Shown piece by piece: positions 12,595 to 21,223 of a DNA stretch of 64,000 nucleotides (its first letter is position 1; the number at the start of each line of letters is the position of its first letter). The stretch is taken from positions 40,449,243-40,513,242 of the forward strand of contig NC_063044.1 in the NCBI RefSeq assembly GCF_018812025.1, read 5' to 3'. The stretch is from Megalobrama amblycephala. Its lineage: Eukaryota; Chordata; Actinopteri; Cypriniformes; Xenocyprididae. Under the pieces are notes generated by a model that was given only the letters and a program-made list of their open reading frames with translations, was not told the DNA's origin and searched no databases. The translations under genes were made by a program, and so were the position numbers.

Positions 12595-13560
12595 TGTCAC
12601 GTGCTGGGCACGTGCTGCTGCTTCAGCCATCTTATGGTGGAAAATGTCCAAAATAATAAAAAAAAGTGCTCAACAAGCTGACAGAAGTCGATCTATTTCT
12701 TTGTTGGAAGGGTGTAAATGTAACTGTAGTTTAATGTTTTCTTTGTAAATATTCACTTCCCTATATGACCACGGAAGAGAATCGCAGCAGTGCAGCGATT
12801 ACAGTCTATTTTTCCTGTGCTGCACCACGCTGAATTAAAACGATAGTGCACTGTTCGCATTAAAATAAACATGTATTGACGTTAAAAACTAGTAGAATTT
12901 CACCACATATGCATATAATTTAAAGTCTCTGTTACACAGTCAACACTTTTTTTTCAGAAGCGAAGCGGCTGGATTCGCGAGACCACGAGATTTGCATGTC
13001 TGACATTTTTTTCATTTATTTTTTCGGCTAAATGGTTATATTTTGTCCGATTTGATTGTGTTTATTGATATGCCATACTTTCTTTTGCTGTAGCCTACAG
13101 ACGAAGTTAATACACTAAAAAGTCTAGTTATGGACAACAAGAACAAAAACATTTCAAGTTTTTCAACTCCGAATATCTCGTCGTCAGTTTCTGGCCTCCT
13201 ATTGATGTGAAATATGAGCGGGAGTGGTTATTTTGACTTTATTTTGTATTTGAGCGTCTTGGACGCGGCGTCCGTCAAAAATAGGCGAGGCGCCTATCTA
13301 TAACGAAGCGGCGCGGCGAGGCGCGCCGCTTCTGGGACGCTTCTCAAACGCACCGCAACGCGGCTGGTGTAAACACGAGCATTGACTAGAGTGGCCGTAT
13401 CAGCTCCGGGAGCCGCGCCGCAGACGCGTGCAGTGTAAACGAGGCTTAAATGAGGCTTTAAAACTTAGCGCGTGCTGCTCCGCATATCTACTGCAAAGGC
13501 ATGACGGTGCTTCTCCGCTCTCCTCCCTGCGTTGTCTTTGGTCGATATTAACCAATGTTT
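12595..13560. repeat. CpG-rich dispersed-repeat-like block
   Basis: Local GC and CpG content rises sharply (13260-13450), with words such as GACGCGGCGTCC, GGCGCGGCGAGG and CACGAGCATTGACTAG. The phrase AACGCGGCTGGTGTAAACAC resembles the interior of fish hAT-type repeats known to me. Direct boundaries are not visible. The GC-rich part contains three strong hairpins, listed separately. Confidence 0.4.
13261..13332. repeat. Cluster of three GC-rich hairpins
   Basis: Three perfect inverted repeats lie side by side in 72 bases: GGACGC/GCGTCC (13261-13273), ATAGGCG/CGCCTAT (13281-13297) and GAAGCGGCGCG/CGCGCCGCTTC (13305-13332, 6-base loop). No gene is adjacent. Confidence 0.85.
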
Positions 13561-13811
13561 AATTTCGACAAAAATAATATCCAAAGCCTAAAGAATTACC
13601 TACATGCACCTGTCGGTATGTTTAACATGGTGCTGTAAATTGACCTGCTACAACTGATGCTGTTGCTAATCTGTCGTAATCGCCACAGTCAAGGGGAAGG
13701 AAAATAGAAAGGTTGATAGCTTTTTTTTATTTGAATGGTTTTTGTTTTTAATTTAACTACTATTTTTAGTATTTTGTTACAATTATTGATAAAATTTGCT
13801 ATTTCTAATAA

Positions 13812-13832
13812 TTAAAAAAAAAAAAAAAAAAA
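13812..13832 (+). repeat. Poly-A run
   Basis: About 21 consecutive A residues. No LINE or retrogene sequence is recognisable just upstream. Confidence 0.9.
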
Positions 13833-14172
13833 AGGATTTCTGGAAATCATCTCCCAACCCCCACTTTGGGAACCACTGTGCTAAGGGTTAGCCAAATCTA
13901 TATACCAGTAAGCAACCAAGACCCTAGAAACCACTAAGCAATGACTCACACCTTGATAGCCACACATTAAAAACACTTGAACTATTTTGGAGCTACTCAG
14001 AACCCTATCCAGAACATCTTAACAACTTTTAACCTTAAAGGTGAGGTCACATTTTCCAGCTTTTTGACAAAATGATGAAAATATAATAATTTCAATAGGA
14101 ATCCACACAATGTGGAATTTCATATGAGGGCGAAAGATTTCTTTGCAGATTCCCTTTCGAAAGGGAACTTCT

Positions 14173-14350
14173 ACTCTGCGCTGACTGCGCTAGGGGAACG
14201 TCCTCCGTGACCCGTGCTCGAAATGCCAAAAATCACCACGCTCCAATCCTATTGGCCGGCGACAGCCTATCACGTCAAACGGCGCGAACCGTGACGTATA
14301 AAGGGAGCGCCTGGGGAAACAGCCGACATCCTTTTGTCTTTTCGCGACTG
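14173..14350 (+). repeat. DIRS left inverted terminal repeat
   Basis: A 178-base repeat that reappears inverted at 18298-18474. It starts ACTCTGCGCTGACTGCGC and ends near GCGACTG. Differences from the right copy are few: two A/G changes and small changes near 14331-14345. It carries promoter-like boxes in its second half and overlaps the first 49 bases of the element that are mirrored in the internal complementary region. Confidence 0.9.
14243..14303 (+). promoter_or_regulatory. Putative gag promoter inside the left repeat
   Basis: CCAAT (14243-14247) and ATTGG (14251-14255) lie about 45 bases upstream of a TATAAAG box (14297-14303), in turn about 90 bases before the gag ATG. The spacing suits a class II promoter. 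The same boxes appear inverted in the right repeat (CTTTATA near 18343), so that repeat could drive antisense transcription. Inferred from motifs only. Confidence 0.5.
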
Positions 14351-14388
14351 CTTTTGCTCGTGCCTTTTTCACTCTGCCAAAAGAAAAT

Positions 14389-15394
14389 ATGTCTGCTAAA
14401 TCGTTCAGGAAGTGTGCTGATCCTTGTCCCAGGTTTTCTGACACCGGAGGACACACACAACTTGTGCGTTTTCTGTCTGGGCGAGGAGCACGCACGGTCA
14501 GTACTCGAGGGTGCTGCCTGTGCTAACTGTGAGCGTTTTTCTATGAAAAAGCTCCGTTCTCATTTGGCCCTCTTCTCGAGGGGAGAAGTGCCACCACCGC
14601 TGCCTGGTGGTTCCGGCCCCGCTCGTGCTGAGGCTCAGCGGCGATTGAAATCATGGGGCTCGCAGGTGGAACTCGCTGAAGAATTTGAGAGGGGTGTCTT
14701 TCTCAAGCTGAAGCGACTGACGAGGACGCGCTTCTGGCGGATGACGACGATGTTTCATCTTTAACATCCTCGGACCCAGGAGCGAGTGCTCTCTTGGTCC
14801 AAAGCCCCGGAGAGCAGAAGATGGCCGAGGTGGGAGAAGCAGGCGAGCCCGCGGCTCCCGCTCGGCCTCCCTGCGCGGCGTTTTTTCGGAGTTGCTGGAG
14901 GTTATGGAACGCGCCTCGAGCAGACTGCAGCTGCCCTGGGAGCGCGTGAGGAGGGAACCCGCTCGCAGCAGGTTAGACGATCGTTTTCTCTCTACCCATG
15001 GCCCGGCAACTCCGGCGAGGGCCCTGCCATCCAAAGCGTTGAAGGTGACGTCACGTTTGAATGGCAGGGCTTACACCGCTGCAGGTCAGGCTGGTGCGGC
15101 GTTGCACACTATGACGGTGCTTCTGGCGTACTAGGCTGATCTGCTTACGGATCTTGATCAGGGAGGCGAAGACGCGCTAGATCTTGCATCCCGCTCAGAT
15201 CCAGCTCTGGGCCCAGACAGCCGGGAGATCCCGGGCCGTCTCGAGCCGAGGCTCAGAGGCAGGCCCAGAGGGAAAGTGTCGCCGCTCGTGCGCCTCCTCC
15301 TCCTCGGAGTAAGTCGCAGAGACAGCGAGACGCTAGAAGGAAGAAGCAAGACCTGAGGGAGGTGATCGAGGAGCGGCGCCAGCAGCGCCGGTAA
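14389..15394 (+). pseudogene. DIRS gag-like pseudogene
   Basis: This is the Gag (nucleic-acid-binding structural) gene of a DIRS retrotransposon, broken here. The likely start is ATG 14389, 86 bases after the TATA-like box. The conserved N-terminal block encodes LCVFCLGEEHA and CANCE, a Cys-rich pattern I know from fish DIRS Gag. The middle encodes an acidic stretch (DEDALLADDDD), then LLEVMERASSRLQLPWER, and the end is strongly basic (RSKSQRQRDARRKKQDLREV) before TAA at 15392-15394. The reading frame shifts at a T-run at 14434-14437, again near 14690-14700, at a T6 run at 14881-14886, and once more between about 15180 and 15240. An in-frame TAG interrupts at 15132. The unbroken length would be near 335 residues. 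The frames are described separately; no repaired protein is given. Confidence 0.8.
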
Positions 15395-18160
15395 TCGATC
15401 CCCTCTCTCGCGAGGGCTTTTTCTCGCCCTCACTCTTCCTTCGCCTCCCGGTAGCGTTTGTGACATCTATATGCTGCGGGCTTTACAGTCGGGCTGATGT
15501 TGCGGGCCTATGATGAATATATTCCTGACGGCCTGCCATCTGGCTTGATAGTGAAAGTGCTTTTGGGCTTATGGGACTTTGGATTTTCCCCTCCGTGTGA
15601 CAAATCGGGGAGGAATCTGCATTCTACGAGCCGCAGGAGGTAAGCCAGGTCCATTTTTCATTCTCAATATAGACCTTGCTTTTCCTGTATAGCTTCCCGT
15701 GCATATAGTTGTCATCTGTTCATGTTTTTAAGGGGTTATTTGGGCAAATAACTGTATGTTAGGCTGACTGTTACAGGCAGGCTCTTTATGGCCGCTTTGT
15801 TGTTTAGCGTTGGTGTAGTTTCTCGGCTGATACTGTGTATAGCTAGAACTAACTTTCGCTATTGTCAGTTATGTGTTGGCCGGTTTTTCGGCCACCTAAT
15901 GCTGTCGCTCGCGCTGCTTTCTCCGTGTGTTTGGGAATTTGTAGCCCGAGTGTAGCTTGGTCTACATACAGTCCTTAGCTAGCGGCTAGGCTAGAACTAG
16001 GTTAGGTGTGTGTTTGTTTACATCCCCCTGTTATGACTATCCCCCTGCGGTTGTATAGTTCCTAGTTCTGGCCTCCTTCTGAGGAAGTTGCTGGCCGTTT
16101 TTTGCCCATATTTCCCCTTCATATGTTTATGCAGGCATGTTATGTGAGCGTGCTTGTGCTGCCACAGGTTACACCTGTTTTTATGGTAGCAGGCTTTATC
16201 CAGCCTCTATATATGAATACGGTGTTGTTGTTGTACTCCCCGGTTAGGGTTTGTGTTTCACTGAGTGCATCACCTGTTGGATCGCACACTCAGGATGAGT
16301 GTAGGGAATTTTGTTTACCCAACCTCTCCCGGTCGTTTGCACCACAGCATCTGGGGTTCATTGCTGTTTGATTGTTGGCTATTTGTCTTTAGCCGCTCTG
16401 TATGCAGCTTGTTTGGATACAGCGCTGTTGGTCTACGATGCTGGTTACGCTCACGCTGTTTAGCATGATTTACATTGCCTGCTGGAATGTGTATGCCTAG
16501 GCTCAGGTTGTGTAGCTAGTTCCCTTAAATTTGTCATTTTAGGTTATACTGGCCCTTCCTTGTAGCTAGGGCCCTGTCATGACCACGGGCCGGTGCCACA
16601 TGGTTCTTTAAGCAGCAGGCCTCTCCAGGCTTCTCTTATAGCTTCCTGTTGGCCCAGCTACGCTGGGGTGAGTTTCCCGAAAGCATCGTTGGTGAACCAT
16701 GGTCGTAAGTCCCATTGAACTCTATTGGTAACGACGGAACTTGCGACCATAGTTCGCTTTGGGAAACGCACCCCTGGTCGTGTACGGGCATCATTCCATG
16801 ATTGAATAAATGCACTAGCTATCGCCGCGCGCTTTTAAGGTTACGGGCCGCTTTCAGGCCTTCCTTTGCTAGCATGTCAGAGTTTAGCTTGATACTCCTC
16901 TCGCTGAGAGTAAAAGATGTTTTTACTGAGTATTTTGTGCGTTTATTCCCTTTAGCTCTAGTCGAGCTAAAATATTTTCCCTGTCTAATTAACGGGTTCT
17001 ATTTTTGCTCCTAGAACTTTAGTGGCCGCTGGCTGATGTCGCGTGTGACGGGTAGGCCGTAAAGGCCTCCTGTGGAGCGTGCTGACCTTCGACAGCAAAA
17101 GGGATGGTTTCGCCGGCTGGCCGGGTCTCGGGTTGACTATGACCTCCTGTGTAGTCGGTCTGTTCAGCCTGAACCCTGATAACACTGCCACGAGCTGATG
17201 CCACGTGCCTGCTGGGATTATAGGCCCATGGGGCCTTTCCTTAGCGCATGATGGCGTATGTTGTACTCCTCTTGCTTAAAGAGTAGAAAGGTACTTCACC
17301 GAGTGCACTGCTCGTTGGTTTGTGTTGGACAGGCTGTCTCGTGGGCACTTGCAGCTGTTATGTCTTGGTGTTTGCTCCACCTTGATATGCAATAGGGTGT
17401 GGCCCTACAGGCCATCCTGGGCTACCGCCGTCTGCATTCAGTTCTCTGGTGAACTCTGGTTATGTTGCAGGCCCTTTTTCCCAGCCTCCATGACTATGTG
17501 CCCACTTTACAGTCTGTCTGTTAGGTTGAGCTTTGTACTTCCCTTCGGGGTTAACTGCGTAATTGTGCTTAGCTCCCTAAGCTGGTTTGGTTGTAGACTT
17601 CTATGAAGTCTCCCGTTAGACCGGCCCCCAGGCTGGTTTGTGCTCCCCTGGGTCAGGGGTCTTTAGCGCACAGCCTCCTCAGCACCTTGTTAACGGCTGA
17701 GTAGATCCTTGGATGAGTGGTTGTACTCCCCTCATACGAGGGTCCATCGTTTAGCTGAGTTCCGCTCTCCAGGATGCCCATCTCTGCGTTTGCGCTTGGA
17801 GATTCTGTATATCAGACAAGGTTGGCCAGGCCAGATTTAGCTTCGGTGGATCTGGCTAGGCCTCCTTGGTGGCAGCGGGATGGATTTCCCCCCCGAGTGA
17901 CTGGCCGAGGTTCCTTTGGTTCCTTGGCCACATTCCCTTAAAGGGACCACCCCCTCTCGGGGTGTTGGTTCCGGATGCTCGAGCAGCCTTGGTAGGCTTT
18001 TTGCGGAAGGCCTCTTTTAGGCTCAGCTTGGGCTGTTGGCCGTAGGGAATGCTGTCACTGTCCTTGGAGTTCTGCCCCCGGTTTTTCCCTGGAACTGCCG
18101 GATATGTGTCCAGACATTTGGACTGGCATTCTCCTCTAGCATGGCAGCATGGGTATATCA
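15395..18160 (+). other. Noncoding core of the DIRS element with hairpin modules
   Basis: About 2.8 kb where the RT, RNase H, methyltransferase and recombinase genes would normally lie. I searched the six frames for RT (YxDD), DIRS RNase H and the R-H-R-Y recombinase pattern by eye and saw none; the longest frames (89 to 118 codons) have no recognisable domain. Instead, a recurring module of TACTCC- or CTCCCCT-type hairpins appears near 16231, 16889, 17250, 17534, 17642 and 17718, and one TGGCCG/CGGCCA hairpin lies at 15877-15894. A small MITE is embedded at 16665. Base composition (G and T rich on the plus strand) differs from the flanks. Confidence 0.55.
16665..16774. mobile_element. Short palindromic MITE inside the DIRS core
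   Basis: About 110 bp. It begins GGGGTGAGTTTCCCGAAAGC and ends GCTTTGGGAAACGCACCCC, clear inverted ends. Inner arms GGTCGTAAGT and ACTTGCGACC also pair. This is a familiar palindromic fish repeat. The short direct repeat CTGG occurs at 16663-16666 and 16774-16777 and could be the target duplication. It inserted after the DIRS core was in place. Confidence 0.8.
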
Positions 18161-18267
18161 TTCCCCTAGCGCAGTCAGCGCAGAGTAGAAGTTCCCTTTC
18201 GAAAGGGAACATCTCAGGTTACGTATGTAACCATGGTTCCCTGAGAACAGGGAACGAGACTCTGCGC
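18161..18267 (+). repeat. DIRS internal complementary region
   Basis: Bases 18161-18209 are the exact reverse complement of the left end 14150-14198 (49 of 49). Bases 18212-18267 are the exact reverse complement of the right end 18466-18521 (56 of 56). Two bases (CA, 18210-18211) lie between. It is thus the mirror of a right-end to left-end circle junction. In DIRS-1 this region is the template used to restore the termini and form circular DNA; here its perfect match to both ends argues that the copy moved recently or that the ends were restored at its last round. Confidence 0.9.
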
Positions 18268-18297
18268 TTTCATGCCATGCTGCGGGATGCCTGCTAC

Positions 18298-18474
18298 AGT
18301 CGCTCAAAGACAAGAAGATGTCGGCTGTTTCCCCAGGCGCTCCCTTTATACGTCACGGTTCGCGCCGTTTGACGTGATAGGCTGTCGCCGGCCAATAGGA
18401 TTGGAGTGTGGTGATTTTTGGCATTTCGAGCATGGGTCACGGAGGACGTTCCCCTAGCGCAGTCAGCGCAGAGT
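18298..18474 (-). repeat. DIRS right inverted terminal repeat
   Basis: Inverted copy of 14173-14350. Separated from the internal complementary region by a 30-base spacer. Its outer tail (18475-18521) differs from the left tail, as expected for DIRS-1-like elements whose terminal repeats are not identical at the tips. The tail holds two hairpins: GTTCCCTG/CAGGGAAC (18478-18497) and GGTTAC/GTAACC (18501-18516). Confidence 0.9.
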
Positions 18475-18604
18475 CTCGTTCCCTGTTCTCAGGGAACCAT
18501 GGTTACATACGTAACCTGAGACGTTTTTCATAGGGTTCAAGTTGGGCACAGCCATTCACCATGTTGACTAACAGAAAGCTGCTTGGTTTAAAATGACTTC
18601 TGTG

Positions 18605-19012
18605 TGAATGTATCCCCTCCGGTCCTAATCGCCCCACTCCGAGTGGGACTCGAACCGGAAACTCTGGCATGGGAGGTGGGCACGTTAACAAGGACGCTAG
18701 CAGTCTCTAGCGTCAGTCACTAGTGCACCTCTTGAGATCAGGGGAGTGAGGTTTACCAGCACAGCTCTCACTAGCTAGCCTCCTTTACACTCACTCCCCT
18801 AAACCTCATTCCCATCTGGGTCACGGCACCAGTGTAACCCCTCCGGTCCTTCTTACTCTGTTCAGAGCTGGACTCGAACCAGCGTTTCTGGCATGGGAGG
18901 GCATTAACAAGGACGCTAGGATGCTAAAGACCGCAGTCTCTAGCATCAGTCGTTAGTACGCCTCTTGAGATCAGGGGAGTGAGGTTTACCGGCACAGCTC
19001 TCACTCTGTTAC
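18605..19012 (-). repeat. Two tandem tRNA-derived SINE-like units
   Basis: Two similar units on the minus strand, each with an intact pol III B-box-like word (GGTTCGAGTCC, as its reverse complement at 18646-18656 and 18870-18880). Each has the same body, seen on the plus strand as CTTGAGATCAGGGGAGTGAG and GCACAGCTCTCACT. Bases upstream of the B-box (CTCCCATGCCAG on the minus strand) resemble a tRNA anticodon arm. Unit boundaries are near 18605-18790 and 18833-19012, with a linker TCACTCCCCTAAACCTCATT at 18791. Tandem duplication or composite SINE structure is possible. They are not functional tRNA genes, because no acceptor stem forms. Confidence 0.7.
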
Positions 19013-19878
19013 ACTAGCAGTGCTTCATACATCTCTACACTATTGACAGAAGGGAGAGATTTAACAGTTCATTTTTGCTAATGTGACCACAGGCAGTGAG
19101 CACAGCTGTGCACCACACACATTCCTTCAGAAAATGTACATTAAAGGAGAATTTTAAAAGATATCACACATAGCAGTTTTGCTTACAGTGTTCATAGAGC
19201 AAAGAGAAAAAGGTTATCTCTATTAACCAATCATTTCCCAACCTGCCTTAACACCTTAGAGGAAGGAAAGCTGTGTGATAAGAAATGGCCCAACATTAGC
19301 GGATATGTCCACCTGTATATGTTTGGCACTGCTGAGAGTGCAACAATTCACTGGTCTGTAAATTGAGACCCTGGGCTGTTTCACTCATAAGGCCAAATGC
19401 ACTGTGCAGTTGTCAGGTTCATCTGCAGAATGGATGTGACCAGCACTGGCTCCTGTAGCCAGTAATTGCATTTCACTCTTAAGTGATATTTACAGTGATT
19501 GCCCATAAGTACTGAGCACCACAGCAACAAATGTAAGAGGAAACTGTGATATATATGACCACAAAGGTGTACTTTATTTCCAAATCAATTATAAATCAAT
19601 TATGGAGAAATACATTTCTTCCAGAGCCACACAGACCTGTCTGCTGCCCTAATGAATGTTTAAACAGTTGACTAAAGTACCATGACTAATATTTGCAAAG
19701 TTCTTTTTATTAGCTCAGCATTTTTCACTTTTCCTTTTCTTTTCTTTTGCTTTCTTTTTTTTTTAGAATGTGAAAAAGGTGTAAATATTTAAAACGAGTT
19801 TGCACCCGTGATTTATTGACGTAAGTTACAGGCATAGTTTGCTGAAAAATAAAAAGCTATTTTTGTCCATTGGTTACA
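19013..19878. other. Noncoding stretch
   Basis: No gene or recognised repeat apart from T-rich and C/T-rich tracts at 19725-19765. Confidence 0.35.
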
Positions 19879-19879
19879 A

Positions 19880-19910
<31 letters not shown>
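19879..19910 (+). repeat. (AAAT)n microsatellite
   Basis: About eight AAAT units. Confidence 0.95.
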
Positions 19911-19911
<1 letters not shown>

Positions 19912-20407
19912 AGTTACTGTGGGCTATCAAGCTGCAAAATGAACAAAAAGGACCACAAATTCAGTCTGTATGACATGTTGTTCCAAACCAATAAGACTTA
20001 AAATGAAGATCTTTTTGATGAAATCTGAGAGCTTTCTGCAACCTATGAAATTGAAACTTTGGCGTTTAAAAAAGTTCATAAAACGATCGTAAAATTAATC
20101 TTTATATTCCTTAACGCACACATCAGTTGTGGTAAATGGAAGCTCAAGCATGTTTACTTGATGCATGTCAGAACCAATGAGGTTAATTCTCGTGTGTTAG
20201 CAGCACGTTTGAGCTTCTGCAAGAGGTTTGTTCTTGCGCATCATTCAGGTTCGGTTGAGCTTCTGTTTATATGTTGTTTATATTGTTTATATGTTTATAT
20301 TCAATGTTTATATGTTGAGTAAAAGCTTAAATTAAATCTGTTCATCATAAAAAGCATTCAAGTCTCTTCAGAAAATGCTCAGTTGGATTAGTTTTATGAT
20401 CTCTTTA

Positions 20408-21223
20408 TTAACCCTTTAACACGTACGATCACACCGGTGTGATCAGTCTTGGCTGGCCCCAGGAGCGTACGATCACACCGGTGTGATTAGAACGTTCAGT
20501 GCATTACGTGATCAACTGCCAAATTCAAATGTGCGTGCGCGCTTTAACTGGCGCTAAACCAGAGACGGTTTACATATATGCAGTGTTTTCAACCAAATAA
20601 TGTTCATTTCAGGTTTCAGACATTTAAATACACATGAGTACTAACAAAACAATATATTTAGAGTTTGTAAAATACACAATGATGTCTATAGAAGCGGAAA
20701 TAACAACCCTTTCCATTATAACTTGACAACACGTTTAATTCATATCAGATACACATTGTGAAAGTAACTTAAAAGCTTACTCTATTCTTCCCCAGTTCAC
20801 CGGCACACTTACTTTCATGTATTTCGGGAGAAGTGGATAAATTCACGGGTTGTAAATCCAACAGATCCGATTCTCTGCGCGGTGCAAACTAACATGGCGG
20901 CGCCCATCGCTCATATGGCTCAACTAACGCGATCGTTATAAAGGTGTTTAAACAGCAAAACACATTCACTTGCACATATTTGGCAATCGGAATATTAGAT
21001 ATTTCATGCTATAGTTAACAAATTTGTGAATATTTTGAATAAAAAAGGAAAAATTAAATGAAAGCAGATCATCAGTCATACAGTGCTGCAGTGTGTCACG
21101 TAACAAGCAATGACGCGTCACCATGGAAACCATAAAGTGATACGTTCTAAATAACGGTCGCCTTAAAAAACTCACGCTGGGGGGTCAGCCAGAATATTTG
21201 AAACTTACGTGCGAAAGGGTTAA
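20408..21223. mobile_element. Nested TTAA element with AACCCTTT ends (piggyBac-like)
   Basis: Left boundary TTAACCCTTTAACACGTACG, right boundary CTTACGTGCGAAAGGGTTAA. These are inverted with a few mismatches, and each includes a TTAA (20408-20411 and 21220-21223). Removing one TTAA and the 808 bases between joins CTCTTTATTA to CGTCAAAGTATC, which fits the host repeat. Exact TTAA targeting with CCCTTT-type tips is typical of piggyBac-group transposons. Open frames are short (up to 69 codons), so it is non-autonomous. Two copies of a GATCACACCGGTGTGATC palindrome sit at its left end. Confidence 0.85.
20422..20488. repeat. Direct pair of ATCACACCGGTGTGAT palindromes
   Basis: CGTACGATCACACCGGTGTG occurs at 20422 and again at 20466, 44 bases apart. 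The core GATCACACCGGTGTGATC (20427-20444) is a perfect 18-bp palindrome; the second copy is perfect over 16 bp. They lie just inside the left tip of the TTAA element and could be protein-binding sites, for example for the transposase. Inferred role only. Confidence 0.85.

Larger units (their letters stand above)
14150..18521 (+). mobile_element. DIRS-type tyrosine-recombinase retrotransposon, non-autonomous
   Basis: A 4,372-bp unit with the full terminal anatomy of the DIRS group. The left repeat (14173-14350) and right repeat (18298-18474) are inverted copies, about 97% identical. Each carries a unique outer tail (14150-14172 and 18475-18521). An internal complementary region (18161-18267) lies just inside the right repeat. 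The left third holds a gag-like pseudogene with the CVFCLGEEHA-type motif of fish DIRS Gag. The region 15395-18160, where RT, RNase H, methyltransferase and tyrosine recombinase should lie, shows none of them. DIRS elements integrate through a circular DNA intermediate without target duplication, and none is seen. The terminal structure and gag support the assignment strongly; movement in trans by an autonomous relative is inferred. Confidence 0.85.

Noticed and set aside
14207..14764. 185-codon plus-strand frame as one intact protein
   Set aside because: It starts in the terminal repeat upstream of the TATA-like box, and only its middle follows the gag frame; the true gag frame changes several times.
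16102..18212. Frames in the DIRS core as RT, RNase H or tyrosine recombinase
   Set aside because: None shows YxDD-type, RNase H or R-H-R-Y motifs by eye; lengths are 118 codons or less.
18640..18900. Pair of tRNA genes on the minus strand
   Set aside because: B boxes are intact but no cloverleaf can be closed; the units share a long non-tRNA body.
20422..20488. CRISPR-like repeat array
   Set aside because: Only two palindromic units, in eukaryotic transposon context, with no array or cas genes.
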